10,237 bases of DNA from Candidatus Zhuqueibacterota bacterium. Its GTDB lineage: Bacteria; Zhuqueibacterota; Zhuqueibacteria; Thermofontimicrobiales; Thiofontviventaceae. A program made the translations under genes and the position numbers. The stretch covers positions 1-10,237 of the forward strand of contig WJJN01000796.1 in NCBI GenBank assembly GCA_014729735.1, read 5' to 3'. The notes beneath the pieces are model-generated. The model was not told where the DNA came from and searched no databases. It saw only the letters and a program-made list of their open reading frames with translations. This document shows positions 1 to 7,505 of the stretch, piece after piece; positions within the stretch are counted from its first letter, which is position 1, and each line of letters starts with the position of its first letter.

Positions 1-988
1 GGATGTTTTCACCGAGAGTTTTGATCATCCAAAAGCCTTCATCCATTGGCTGAATGATGCCAATTTTGGTGAAATTTGTGTTCGTCTCGCGGGCGATTGA
101 ATCAAGCATTGATATGTCCGAATCTTCTTTTACAGTAAACAAAAGCTCATAATCCTCGCCGCTGTGCAACGCCAGCTTGTGGAATTGTTTGCCGGCAACA
201 GTTTCGATTCTTTCTGCCGCACCCGGTTGTGGGAACTGTGTCTGATTCAACAAAGCGCCGACATTGCTTTGCACGCAAATATGATTAAGGTCGCTGGCAA
301 TGCCGTCGCTAATGTCGATCATCGCTGTCACGATACCGGATCGCGCAAGTTTAATCCCGGCAGTGATTCGCGGCACTGGCTCCAGATGCGCTTTTACGAA
401 TTCCGCTAATTCCGGAGGATATCCCGTTCCATATCTTTCGATGATAGCAAACCCGGCGCCGGACATTCCCGGCGTTCCGGTAACATATATTCGATCTCCC
501 GGACGAGCTCCGCCACGGGTGAGAAATTTCCCGGCAGGCGCTTCTCCCAGCAGTGTGATGTCGATGATCAAGTCGCGCTCGGTGCTGGAGAGATTGCCTC
601 CGATCACCTGCGCACCGAATTCCGCCAGCATGTCTGCCATGCCCCGATTCAGATCGTCGAAGTGAGCCAGCGGAAAATTGCCGGGCACACCCATCGATAC
701 CAGTGCAAAAGTCGGTGTTCCCCCCATGGCAGCAATATCGCTAAGATTCACTGCCATCGCTCTTTTCCCCAGTTGATAGGGCGAGATATTCTTCAGCCGA
801 AAATGCTGATTTTCCACCTGAATATCGCAGGTGATCAAAATGACATGTCCATCGTCTTTGCGAATAACAGCCGTATCATCGCCAATACCAAGAATCAAAT
901 CGTCATGATGAATTTGCGGAAGCTTTTGCGCGAGGCGGTCAATCAGACCGAATTCTCCGATCTCGGATATTTTTTGCGGCTCATCCAT
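1..988 (-). CDS. thiL: Thiamin-monophosphate kinase (partial, C-terminus off the left edge)
   Basis: ThiL phosphorylates thiamin monophosphate with ATP to give thiamin pyrophosphate in the cytosol, the last step of the pathway. The reading frame is open from ATG at 988 to the window edge, giving 329 residues. The family is usually about 320-340 long, so only a few residues should be missing. Visible motifs are GIGDDTAV (34-41), the TCDIQVENQHF segment (53-63), AVNLSDIAAMGG (79-90), GGNLSST (130-136), MIDISDGIASDL (223-234) and GEDYELLF (277-284), in the order expected for ThiL of the PurM/SelD/HypE superfamily. GGN replaces the GGD of the E. coli enzyme, which I believe is an accepted variant. 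An AAAGGAG site lies at 997-1003. The start codon overlaps the end of thiE by 8 bases (ATGGATGA), which suggests translational coupling. It is the last visible gene of the TPP-riboswitch operon. Confidence 0.95.
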   Translation of the reverse strand, partial: MDEPQKISEIGEFGLIDRLAQKLPQIHHDDLILGIGDDTAVIRKDDGHVILITCDIQVENQHFRLKNISPYQLGKRAMAVNLSDIAAMGGTPTFALVSMGVPGNFPLAHFDDLNRGMADMLAEFGAQVIGGNLSSTERDLIIDITLLGEAPAGKFLTRGGARPGDRIYVTGTPGMSGAGFAIIERYGTGYPPELAEFVKAHLEPVPRITAGIKLARSGIVTAMIDISDGIASDLNHICVQSNVGALLNQTQFPQPGAAERIETVAGKQFHKLALHSGEDYELLFTVKEDSDISMLDSIARETNTNFTKIGIIQPMDEGFWMIKTLGENI

Positions 989-1667
989 CGCGCCTGCTCC
1001 TTTCGTTTTCGATCAGTTGTCGTAAATCCGCGGTTGCCTTTCGTATATCCGAAGCAGACACGACTGCTGATATCACCGACACGCAATGTGCACCGGCACG
1101 AATCACTTCTGCGGCATTTTCATACTTAATCCCGCCAATTGCCACAATCGGCAAATCGACGGCAGCCCGCACGTCCTTTAACAGCCGCAGTCCCCAGGGC
1201 GCCGAGGTATCCGGTTTCGAGCCGCGGGCTTCGTAAACCGGACCTACTCCGAGATAATCCGCTCCATCCTGTTTTGCCCGGACTGCATCATCTACGGATT
1301 CAGCAGAAACACCCAGAATTTTATCGTCGCCAATCAACTTGCGAATAATCGATGCCGGAAGATCATTCTGTCCGACATGCACGCCATCCGCATCCGATGC
1401 CAGCGCAATATCAACCCGGTCGTTCACGATAAAAATCGTACCGGTTTCACCAGTCAGCTTGCGAATTTTTACCGCGTCCTCATACATTTTCTTACCGGGG
1501 GCAGATTTGTCACGCAGTTGTATGATATCCGCGCCGCCAGCGATTGCAAGCTTTGCAATTTCATAATGACTTCTCTCCTGTCCCAGTTTCTCATCTGTGA
1601 TCACATAGAGGAGGCAGTTTTTAAAGTTGCTTTTTGATTGCATTGTTTTTTGTCTCTCGGCTAACAT
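981..1667 (-). CDS. thiE: Thiamin-phosphate synthase
   Basis: ThiE condenses HMP pyrophosphate with thiazole phosphate carboxylate/THZ-P to form thiamin monophosphate. It is a single-domain TIM barrel of 228 residues, a normal family length. Family motifs visible are QLRDK (50-54), VNDR (81-84), DGVHVGQND (94-102), GPVYEARGSKPD (142-153, the diphosphate-binding loop, normally GPxFxTxTK) and AIGGI (176-180). The start is uncertain. ATG at 1667 and an in-frame ATG at 1643 (220 residues) are both possible, and neither has a good Shine-Dalgarno site. The shorter form leaves the usual short leader before the first strand (LLYVITD). The gene follows tenA after 58 bases containing a perfect hairpin, and its stop overlaps the thiL start. 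Confidence 0.96.
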   Translation of the reverse strand: MLAERQKTMQSKSNFKNCLLYVITDEKLGQERSHYEIAKLAIAGGADIIQLRDKSAPGKKMYEDAVKIRKLTGETGTIFIVNDRVDIALASDADGVHVGQNDLPASIIRKLIGDDKILGVSAESVDDAVRAKQDGADYLGVGPVYEARGSKPDTSAPWGLRLLKDVRAAVDLPIVAIGGIKYENAAEVIRAGAHCVSVISAVVSASDIRKATADLRQLIENERSRRDG

Positions 1668-1677
1668 TGTTTATACA

Positions 1678-1697
1678 GCAGTCCATAAAGGGACTGC
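1678..1697. other. Perfect 7-bp hairpin in the tenA-thiE gap
   Basis: GCAGTCC (1678-1684) and GGACTGC (1691-1697) form a perfect 7-bp stem around a 6-base loop. It is the only intercistronic hairpin I noticed in the thi operon. No T-run follows on the minus strand, so it does not look like a strong terminator. It could adjust thiE translation, act as an mRNA processing or stability element, or be incidental. The thiE start region lies 11-35 bases downstream on the minus strand and lacks an obvious ribosome site. Confidence 0.45.
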
Positions 1698-1725
1698 ACT
1701 CCGGAACGTTTTTCTCACGCCATAT

Positions 1726-2400
1726 TTAGATCTCCCAGAATTCCATCTTCCAGCTCATGTCAAAAAAGAGATACTCGAAGCGAGCACTGGCGAGATAATA
1801 ATCCTGCCACCTTTTTACATCAGTATCGGAAGCGTTTTCTGCCAGCGAATCCATTTTATCGATCAGCCAATCTGCAAATTCCTGGAATTCATCGGAGCTG
1901 TAAGACTTGATCCAGTCCTGATAAAACGGATCATCAGGCAAGCCCTGTGCTTTCAGTTTTTTGCCGATTTCCACATAGCCGGTGGCGCAGGGAAGCAGCA
2001 CCGCGATGATATCCGCAAAGCTCCCTTCGTAACACGTTCGCACCAGCAAATTGGTATAGGACATCGTTATCATCGCCGGCTCGATCTTCTCCAGGTCTTC
2101 GGCTGAAATTCCCAGCTTTCGGCACGTGCGACGATGAATATCCATTTCCACCGAAAGCGTTGCCTGAAGCAGCGCAGACATGTAATTCATTTCCTCGAGA
2201 GTCGGTGCCTTTGCTGCTGCGAGCGCAAACAACCGGCTGAACTGGATCAGATAATAATAATCCTGTTTCAAGAAATATTCATATTTTTGATGTGACAATG
2301 ATCCGTCGCCAATGCCTTTCACAAAGGGATGGTCGAGAATTGATTGCCACACCATATCATTTTTTTTGCGCAATTTTTCATAAAATGAAAAGCGACTCAT
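1726..2400 (-). CDS. tenA: TenA-type aminopyrimidine aminohydrolase (thiaminase II family)
   Basis: TenA hydrolyses the amino group of aminomethyl-HMP (and can cleave thiamin) to release HMP for salvage. The 224-residue length matches the family. By comparison with B. subtilis TenA the active-site set appears complete: Asp47 in QDYYYL, Tyr115 in SYTNLL, the nucleophile Cys138 in LLPCATGYVEIG and Glu209 in ARFEYLFF. It therefore belongs to the Cys-bearing class rather than the Cys-less TenA_E class. The protein is all-helical and cytosolic with no signal peptide. An AAGGAGT site at 2405-2411 precedes ATG 2400 with short spacing. It starts 30 bases after the HypE-like gene, so it is cotranscribed from the TPP-regulated promoter. 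Substrate preference within the family cannot be read from sequence. Confidence 0.95.
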   Translation of the reverse strand: MSRFSFYEKLRKKNDMVWQSILDHPFVKGIGDGSLSHQKYEYFLKQDYYYLIQFSRLFALAAAKAPTLEEMNYMSALLQATLSVEMDIHRRTCRKLGISAEDLEKIEPAMITMSYTNLLVRTCYEGSFADIIAVLLPCATGYVEIGKKLKAQGLPDDPFYQDWIKSYSSDEFQEFADWLIDKMDSLAENASDTDVKRWQDYYLASARFEYLFFDMSWKMEFWEI

Positions 2401-2430
2401 TTTTACTCCTTATGTAATATATAGAAAGAA

Positions 2431-3495
2431 CTATTGTGCTGCAGCCGACGCCGCTTTGCCGAATGCCGTCCAGAAGGGATCGACTTCCGGGTGTACGATG
2501 GCGTGTTTCTTACCGTTTTCAAAATAGTGCAAGCCCTCGGTTTCATCGACGACTTCTCCCACGATGCTCGAGCGAATGCCTTTATCTTCCAACCGCTGCA
2601 CCACTTCCTGCGCCTTATGCGGGCGGCTGGAAATAATCAGTGTTCCTTCGCTGATGGAAGTGAACGGATCGATATTATACATCTCACAGATTTTTCGAAT
2701 ATGCTCCTGCACAATAATCTTCTCTTTATCGACCACCATGCCCACTTTCGATGCCTGCCCGATCTCCGATAATCCTCCCCAGATTCCGCACTCGGTGGCA
2801 TCGTGCATCGCGGTGACGCCATCCTCGCGAACACCGGCTTCGACCGCTGTCAGTGCATCATCCACCACAGACATTTGCCAGAAAATTTCTTCAGCTTTCT
2901 TGGAAAATGTATCGCCATATTTTTCTGCGATTGCCTGAGGAAACGTTACTGCGAAAAGCCCGGCAGCCTCGACTGCCGCACCTTTGGTGATGATCAGCGA
3001 ATCACCAACTCGTGCCGATTTGGGTGTCACATATTTATCCGCCGGACCAATTGAAATCACCGTGGCGCCTCCGATCATCGGATAATCGCAGCCTTCGTAA
3101 CGTCCGGTGTGCCCGGAAATAATGTACATGCCTATTTTGTCGCACTCGCGGTGCATCACGTTCCATAGACTCTCGAAATCATCCCGGGTGATAGACAAGG
3201 GCAAATTCAAATCCATGGTGATGTAAGTAGGTGCCAGTCCGGATGTCACTGCATCGGATGCGAGAATGTGCACGGCAAACCAGCCGGAACGCTCCCAGCC
3301 ATACGGCGGTACCACAAAAATCGGGTCTGTGGTCGTAACCATCACCTGCCCGTTGCCCAGATCTGCCACTCCCACATCGACTCCGTTCTGCGGTCCCACA
3401 ATCACTTCTTTGCGCTTTCGTCCCAACCGCGGGTAAATAATTTCATCGAATACTTCTGCCGATACTTTACCGATATCCGGTAATTGCGCTTTCAT
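2431..3495 (-). CDS. AIR synthase / HypE-like ATP-binding protein
   Basis: This is a 354-residue member of the PurM/HypE/SelD/ThiL superfamily, whose enzymes activate substrates by ATP-dependent phosphorylation or dehydration. Visible landmarks are GPQNGVDVGVAD (34-45), TTTDPI (54-59), HILASDAVTSG (76-86, equivalent to the NDLAAMG helix), ISGHTGR (126-132), MIGGATV (140-146) and HDATECGIWGGL (231-242, the HDxTxGGL motif of the C-terminal half). HypE itself ends in a catalytic Cys. This protein ends in an Ala-rich tail with no Cys, and no hyp genes are nearby, so hydrogenase maturation is unlikely. It is first in the thi operon, directly behind the TPP riboswitch, with an AGGAGGT site at 3501-3507. 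A role in thiamin supply is inferred from context; the reaction is unknown. Confidence 0.85.
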   Translation of the reverse strand: MKAQLPDIGKVSAEVFDEIIYPRLGRKRKEVIVGPQNGVDVGVADLGNGQVMVTTTDPIFVVPPYGWERSGWFAVHILASDAVTSGLAPTYITMDLNLPLSITRDDFESLWNVMHRECDKIGMYIISGHTGRYEGCDYPMIGGATVISIGPADKYVTPKSARVGDSLIITKGAAVEAAGLFAVTFPQAIAEKYGDTFSKKAEEIFWQMSVVDDALTAVEAGVREDGVTAMHDATECGIWGGLSEIGQASKVGMVVDKEKIIVQEHIRKICEMYNIDPFTSISEGTLIISSRPHKAQEVVQRLEDKGIRSSIVGEVVDETEGLHYFENGKKHAIVHPEVDPFWTAFGKAASAAAQ

Positions 3496-3528
3496 GATAA
3501 ACCTCCTGTTCGTTCATTTAATACAAAT

Positions 3529-3560
3529 AAAAAAAACCGCTCCAGCACAGTGGAACGGTT
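3529..3560 (-). terminator. Intrinsic terminator of the TPP riboswitch
   Basis: On the minus strand AACCGTTCCA (3560-3551) pairs with TGGAGCGGTT (3544-3535) through ten base pairs including one G-T wobble, around a 6-base loop. Eight Ts (3536-3529) follow, the first two of which lie in the stem. It sits between the aptamer and the first gene, 33 bases before the start codon. The 5' arm of this stem can instead pair with the 3' edge of the aptamer, as expected for ligand-controlled termination. Confidence 0.93.
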
Positions 3561-3581
3561 TTCCAGTCGTATATCAAATTT

Positions 3582-3670
3582 CCGTTTCCCTGCGCTGGCA
3601 TTATCCAGTTCAGGTTCTAAGGGTGTAATCTCAGCCTGTGCTGTTCTACACAAGCACCCCGTGGAGTCGG
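3582..3670 (-). promoter_or_regulatory. TPP riboswitch aptamer (THI element)
   Basis: Read on the minus strand, the segment carries the conserved THI-box landmarks in order: ACGGGGTGC, a short P3 stem GTGCT/AGCAC, CTGAGA (3634-3629), ACCCTT, GAACCTGA, CTGGATAATGCCAGCG (GATAATGCCAGCG at 3605-3593) and AGGGAAA. CTGAGA binds the pyrimidine of TPP and the GATAATGCCAG region its pyrophosphate. It lies about 22 bases downstream of the predicted transcript start and just ahead of a terminator. High TPP should therefore stop transcription of the thi operon. The exact P1 boundary is approximate. Confidence 0.97.
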
Positions 3671-3698
3671 TTTTCAATTAACGTTTTTATACTCAGGT

Positions 3699-3727
3699 AT
3701 AATACAAAATTTTTGAATAAGAGTCAA
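3699..3727 (-). promoter_or_regulatory. Sigma70-type promoter of the thi operon
   Basis: On the minus strand TTGACT (3727-3722) is followed after 17 bases by TATTAT (3704-3699). Transcription should start near 3692, leaving a leader of about 200 bases that carries the riboswitch and terminator before the first gene at 3495. The match to consensus is strong, which fits a promoter controlled mainly by termination after initiation. Confidence 0.85.
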
Positions 3728-3763
3728 GGTTTAATTGAATTCGGGTGATTTACTGCTTTTATA

Positions 3764-3811
3764 AATCAACACATAGTGGTATTTCTTAAAAATGACCACA
3801 ATATATTGTAT
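3764..3811 (+). promoter_or_regulatory. Tandem NrdR-like boxes upstream of nrdJ
   Basis: NrdR, the ATP/dATP-sensing repressor of ribonucleotide reductase genes, binds pairs of 16-bp boxes resembling acaCwAtATaTwGtgt. CCACAATATATTGTAT (3796-3811) matches the ten-base core fully and holds a perfect 12-bp palindrome. AATCAACACATAGTGG (3764-3779) matches 11 of 16 positions, counted by eye. The two boxes begin 32 bp apart with a 16-bp spacer, the three-turn spacing typical of NrdR pairs. The proximal box ends 7 bp before the nrdJ -35 element. The nrdR gene is not in the window. Confidence 0.7.
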
Positions 3812-3818
3812 TTTTCGC

Positions 3819-3847
3819 TTGACTTTTACCTTTTAGAGTTGTATAAT
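3819..3847 (+). promoter_or_regulatory. Sigma70-type promoter of nrdJ
   Basis: TTGACT (3819-3824) and a perfect TATAAT (3842-3847) are separated by 17 bases. The start site should be near 3854, giving a short untranslated leader of about 49 bases. That leaves no room for a cobalamin riboswitch. The predicted start site lies only about 10 bases before the upstream in-frame ATG at 3864, another reason to prefer the ATG at 3903. Confidence 0.87.
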
Positions 3848-3902
3848 AACTGAACTTTTAAATATGAAAATATCACAGACATTTTTTGCGGGAGGTGTTA
3901 TT

Positions 3903-6665
3903 ATGGCACGGAAAAATAAAGCAGCAAAAATCTCCCTGGGCAGCAATGGGCGGGAGCAAGAAAAAATTGCAGATAAATCGACGGATCGAAATAATGGTCG
4001 TTCAAAAGGACTGAAAATCAAGGCACATTTTACATCGGACAATGTTCATCCTTTTGAGAAAATCACATGGAAAAAACGACGCGCATTTATTTCCAATGAA
4101 AAAGGCGAAACAGTTTTTGAACAGAACGATGTTGAATTTCCGGAGACATGGAGCCAAACGGCAGTGAATGTTGTTGCATCGAAATATTTTCATGGAAAAA
4201 CGGACACACCGCAGAGGGAGCATAGCGTTCGGCAACTCGTGGAGCGAGTCGCAAAAACGATACGTAACTGGGGCGAAAAGGATGGCTATTTTGAAGATAC
4301 GGAAGATGCCGATATTTTTTATCGAGAATTGACGCATTTACTGGCACATCAAAAAGCGGCGTTCAACAGTCCGGTGTGGTTCAATTGTGGCGTTGAGGCA
4401 AAACCGCAGGTTTCAGCCTGTTTCATCAACTCGGTTGATGATTCCATGGAATCGATTTTGACATTGTCGAAAACCGAGGGTATGTTATTCAAATGGGGCT
4501 CCGGTACGGGAACGAATTTGTCTCCGCTACGGTCTTCCAAGGAAAAACTGTCCACCGGCGGTCAATCTTCGGGACCGCTTTCATTTATGAAAGGCTTTGA
4601 CAGCTTTGCCGGGGCAATCAAATCCGGCGGCAAAACCCGGCGTGCAGCAAAGATGGTTATTCTCAATGCCGATCATCCGGACATTGTGGAATTCATCGAA
4701 TCCAAAGCCAATGAAGAAAAGAAAGCCTGGGCACTCATCGAAGCCGGTTACGATGGCTCTTTCAATGGCGAAGCTTACAATTCCATCTTTTTCCAAAATG
4801 CCAATCACAGCGTGCGGGTAACCGACGATTTCATGCAGGCAGTTCTCGATAAGCAAACCTGGCACACCCGGTCGGTCACGACAAATGAGACGATGGATGA
4901 ATATCCGGCAGATATGCTGATGTCTAAAATTACCGACGCAGCGCATTTATGCGGAGATCCGGGCTTACAATTCGACAGCACTGTCAATGACTGGCACACT
5001 TGTCCGAACAGCGCCCGCATCAACGCCTCGAATCCGTGCAGCGAATACATGTTCATCGATGATACTGCGTGTAATCTGGCGTCACTGAATTTGCTGAAAT
5101 TTCGGAAAGAGAACGGTGAGTTCGATGTAGAAGCATTCAAGCATGCGGTGCGGCTTATAATGATCGCACAGGATATTTTAGTCCATAATGCCTCGTACCC
5201 CACCGAGGCGATTGATGCCAATAGCCACCGCTTTCGCACACTGGGTTTGGGCTATGCAAATTTAGGTGCACTGCTGATGGCAAATGGATTGCCTTATGAC
5301 AGCGGCGCTGGTCGTACATATGCTGCGGTAGTGACTGCGCTGATGACAGGACAGGCGTATCGCACTTCTGCTGAAATTGCGGAGATTCAGAAAGCTTTTC
5401 CCGAATACGAGATTAATCGCGCACCGATGCTGGAAGTTATAAAAAAACATCGTTCTCACGTTCAAAAAATCAAGCAATACGAGTTTTTTACAGGATTGCT
5501 GGAACAGGCGCAGGCTGTTTGGGATGATGCGTTACAACTGGGTGAGGCATACGGCTATCGAAACGCGCAAGTGTCCGTGCTGGCACCTACCGGAACTATC
5601 GGATTTATGATGGACTGTGATACCACCGGTGTCGAGCCGGATATCGCCTTGATGAAATACAAAAATCTGGTCGGGGGCGGCATGATGAAATTGGTGAACC
5701 GAACGGTCCCACTGGCACTGTCACGGCTGGGTTATTCAAATGAGCAGCAACAGGAGATCATCGATTATCTGGATAAAAATGATACCATCGAAGGAGCGCC
5801 CCATCTGGCAGAGGAGCACTTGCCGGTATTCGATTGTGCATTCAAACCACAGAACGGGAAGCGATCGATCCATTATATGGGACATATTAAAATGATGGCA
5901 GCAGTGCAGCCGTTTATTTCAGGTGCAATATCCAAAACAGTGAATATGCCGCAGGATTCGACACCGGATGATATTCGTGAAGCGTATGTTCAGGCGTGGA
6001 AACTGGGATTAAAAGCCATTGCCATTTATCGGGATGGTTCGAAACGAATACAACCGTTGCAGACATCCAAAAAGAAGCAGGCAGAAACGGCAACTGTGGC
6101 TCTGAAGCCCTATCGCCGCCGGCTTCCGAATGAACGCCCGTCGATTACGCACAAATTCAGCGTTGCCGGTCACGAAGGCTATTTAACAGTCGGAAAATTC
6201 GATGACGGATCACCCGGCGAAATTTTCATCACCATGGCTAAGGAAGGCTCTATTGTATCCGGTTTGATGGATGCATTTGCCACGACTATTTCCATGGCTC
6301 TGCAGTACGGAGTTCCACTGAAGGTGCTGGTGGACAAATTCAGTCACACGAGATTTGAACCATCGGGATTTACGGGCAACAAGCAGATTCCGATAGCGAA
6401 ATCTGTGCTGGATTACATCTTTCGTTGGCTGGCACTGAAATTTCTATCACCGGAACAGTTGCCGCAGGACCAGGTAGATGAATACGGTGATCAGCAGGTA
6501 AAACCGGAAAGTAAGCGATTAAACAATTCGTCTGAGGCGTTAGAGAAGCATATTTTTCAAACACAATCCGATGCACCCCCCTGTTTTGAATGCGGCGCGA
6601 TAATGGTACGCAGCGGCTCGTGCTATAAATGTCTTTCCTGTGGTTCTACCAGTGGTTGTTCGTAA
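3903..6665 (+). CDS. nrdJ: Adenosylcobalamin-dependent (class II) ribonucleotide reductase
   Basis: This enzyme reduces ribonucleotides to deoxyribonucleotides with a radical from adenosylcobalamin, without oxygen or a second radical subunit. The protein has 920 residues. A basic N-terminal stretch (1 to about 45) precedes the ten-stranded barrel. Active-site residues seen are Cys173 in VSACFI, the NPCSE motif at 377-381 (Asn377, thiyl Cys379, Glu381) and Cys390 in TACNLASLNLL. APTGTIG lies at 561-567. A TSCPD-type domain follows at about 735-850. A tail with six cysteines (894, 897, 907, 910, 913, 919) resembles the zinc ribbon or redox tail of NrdJ_Z enzymes. ATG 3903 is chosen over the in-frame ATG 3864 because GGGAGGTG (3890-3897) sits just upstream. 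NrdR boxes suggest repression when dATP is high. Confidence 0.96.
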   Translation: MARKNKAAKISLGSNGREQEKIADKSTDRNNGRSKGLKIKAHFTSDNVHPFEKITWKKRRAFISNEKGETVFEQNDVEFPETWSQTAVNVVASKYFHGKTDTPQREHSVRQLVERVAKTIRNWGEKDGYFEDTEDADIFYRELTHLLAHQKAAFNSPVWFNCGVEAKPQVSACFINSVDDSMESILTLSKTEGMLFKWGSGTGTNLSPLRSSKEKLSTGGQSSGPLSFMKGFDSFAGAIKSGGKTRRAAKMVILNADHPDIVEFIESKANEEKKAWALIEAGYDGSFNGEAYNSIFFQNANHSVRVTDDFMQAVLDKQTWHTRSVTTNETMDEYPADMLMSKITDAAHLCGDPGLQFDSTVNDWHTCPNSARINASNPCSEYMFIDDTACNLASLNLLKFRKENGEFDVEAFKHAVRLIMIAQDILVHNASYPTEAIDANSHRFRTLGLGYANLGALLMANGLPYDSGAGRTYAAVVTALMTGQAYRTSAEIAEIQKAFPEYEINRAPMLEVIKKHRSHVQKIKQYEFFTGLLEQAQAVWDDALQLGEAYGYRNAQVSVLAPTGTIGFMMDCDTTGVEPDIALMKYKNLVGGGMMKLVNRTVPLALSRLGYSNEQQQEIIDYLDKNDTIEGAPHLAEEHLPVFDCAFKPQNGKRSIHYMGHIKMMAAVQPFISGAISKTVNMPQDSTPDDIREAYVQAWKLGLKAIAIYRDGSKRIQPLQTSKKKQAETATVALKPYRRRLPNERPSITHKFSVAGHEGYLTVGKFDDGSPGEIFITMAKEGSIVSGLMDAFATTISMALQYGVPLKVLVDKFSHTRFEPSGFTGNKQIPIAKSVLDYIFRWLALKFLSPEQLPQDQVDEYGDQQVKPESKRLNNSSEALEKHIFQTQSDAPPCFECGAIMVRSGSCYKCLSCGSTSGCS

Positions 6666-6680
6666 AAATTGACCGAATGC

Positions 6681-6731
6681 AAAAAGGAGAATCTCTAGCC
6701 GTTTATTGATTTTACGGTATGGGATTCTCCT
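6681..6731 (-). terminator. Terminator hairpin between converging nrdJ and the minus-strand operon
   Basis: AGGAGAATC (6685-6693) and GATTCTCCT (6723-6731) form a perfect 9-bp stem. The 29-base loop holds a smaller CCGT/ACGG stem (6699-6702 with 6714-6717). On the minus strand the stem is followed directly by a T-run (6685-6681), as in an intrinsic terminator for the CDP-alcohol phosphotransferase operon. On the plus strand no T-run follows, so termination of nrdJ here is less certain. The rest of the 147-base gap shows nothing recognisable. Confidence 0.65.
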
Positions 6732-6812
6732 CGAAATCATCATGCCTTATCTATTCAAAGCAAATTCATCGCTTGTATCGACACAGCTAATATAATTCAT
6801 ATCATATATTTT

Positions 6813-7472
6813 TTAAAGATCCTCAGACAGGCTTTGGTGAAATTCGATAGAAGCCTGTTCATTTTTTTGATTGTAATTTTTTGCTTTTATAAATGTCAGA
6901 ATCATCGATTGAATGACGGTGGCGCTGTTTAAAACTAAAGCAATATAGACTAATACAAGTGCAACGTACTGATTTATGGGTTGAAAAAATATAGCCGCCA
7001 GAAAAAGTATGGTATATTCGATTCGGAATGCAAAACGCCAGATCACTTTTTCCGTGGGATCGGGAACTGCCTGGCGATGATTGGCATAAGCGACAATAAA
7101 AGGTGGCAATAGTGTGGCAAATAACAGAACGAATAGAATATAACTGAGATCAATATACCAGTCAGGAAATTCGAGAAAAAAGAAGCTGAATATCATTAGA
7201 AAATCTACTAACCGATCCACGACTCCATCTGTAAATCCGCCGATATATGTTGCCCGATTTGCGTAACGCGCAACTTTGCCATCGATTTCATCCATAAAAG
7301 CGCTGAGCACGAAAAGCGCAAAGCCCAAGTAAATCATTTTAAGTGTAATAAAAATAAATGCAATGGTTGCAAAACCCAGTGAAAGCCATGTCCACGTCAT
7401 TGGAGACAAAAAAGAGAAAGCCCTGCCGACCCATAATCCCCAGCGATTCATCCGGACAAATTCTTTGATCAT
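6813..7472 (-). CDS. CDP-alcohol phosphatidyltransferase family membrane enzyme
   Basis: This family transfers a phospho-group from a CDP-linked donor (usually CDP-diacylglycerol) to an alcohol such as glycerol phosphate, inositol phosphate or serine, within the membrane. The 219-residue protein carries the complete signature D-x2-D-G-x2-A-R-x8-G-x3-D-x3-D: Asp61, Asp64, Gly65, Ala68, Arg69, Gly78, Asp82 and Asp86. Several hydrophobic segments flank it, roughly 28-58, 90-130 and 145-195, consistent with about six helices. All metal-binding aspartates are present, so it should be active. The acceptor cannot be told from sequence. AGGAG at 7479-7483 precedes ATG 7472. It lies 33 bases after the threonine-synthase-like gene and is the last gene of its operon, ending at a terminator hairpin. 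Confidence 0.9.
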   Translation of the reverse strand: MIKEFVRMNRWGLWVGRAFSFLSPMTWTWLSLGFATIAFIFITLKMIYLGFALFVLSAFMDEIDGKVARYANRATYIGGFTDGVVDRLVDFLMIFSFFFLEFPDWYIDLSYILFVLLFATLLPPFIVAYANHRQAVPDPTEKVIWRFAFRIEYTILFLAAIFFQPINQYVALVLVYIALVLNSATVIQSMILTFIKAKNYNQKNEQASIEFHQSLSEDL

Positions 7473-7505
7473 ATTATGCTCCTGATATTCTGAATATACA
7501 TTGAT

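Noticed and set aside
584..604. ThiL motif GGN instead of GGD as a catalytic defect
   Set aside because: As far as I recall, Asn occurs at this position in other ThiL proteins, and all other ThiL motifs are intact, so it is not evidence of lost activity.
662..1129. 155-codon plus-strand open frame over thiL and thiE
   Set aside because: It lies antisense to two clear genes, has a composition unlike a folded protein and shows no family motif.
1627..2106. 159-codon plus-strand open frame antisense to tenA
   Set aside because: It is a shadow of tenA with no ribosome site and no recognisable domain.
3492..3677. 61-codon minus-strand frame through the riboswitch
   Set aside because: The stretch is the structured TPP riboswitch and terminator. 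The frame merely stays open through it.
3864..3902. Upstream ATG giving a 933-residue NrdJ
   Set aside because: It lies about 10 bases from the predicted transcript start and has no Shine-Dalgarno, whereas ATG 3903 has GGGAGGTG at the right distance.
3848..3902. Possible cobalamin riboswitch for the B12-dependent nrdJ
   Set aside because: The leader is only about 49 bases and has no B12-box sequence.
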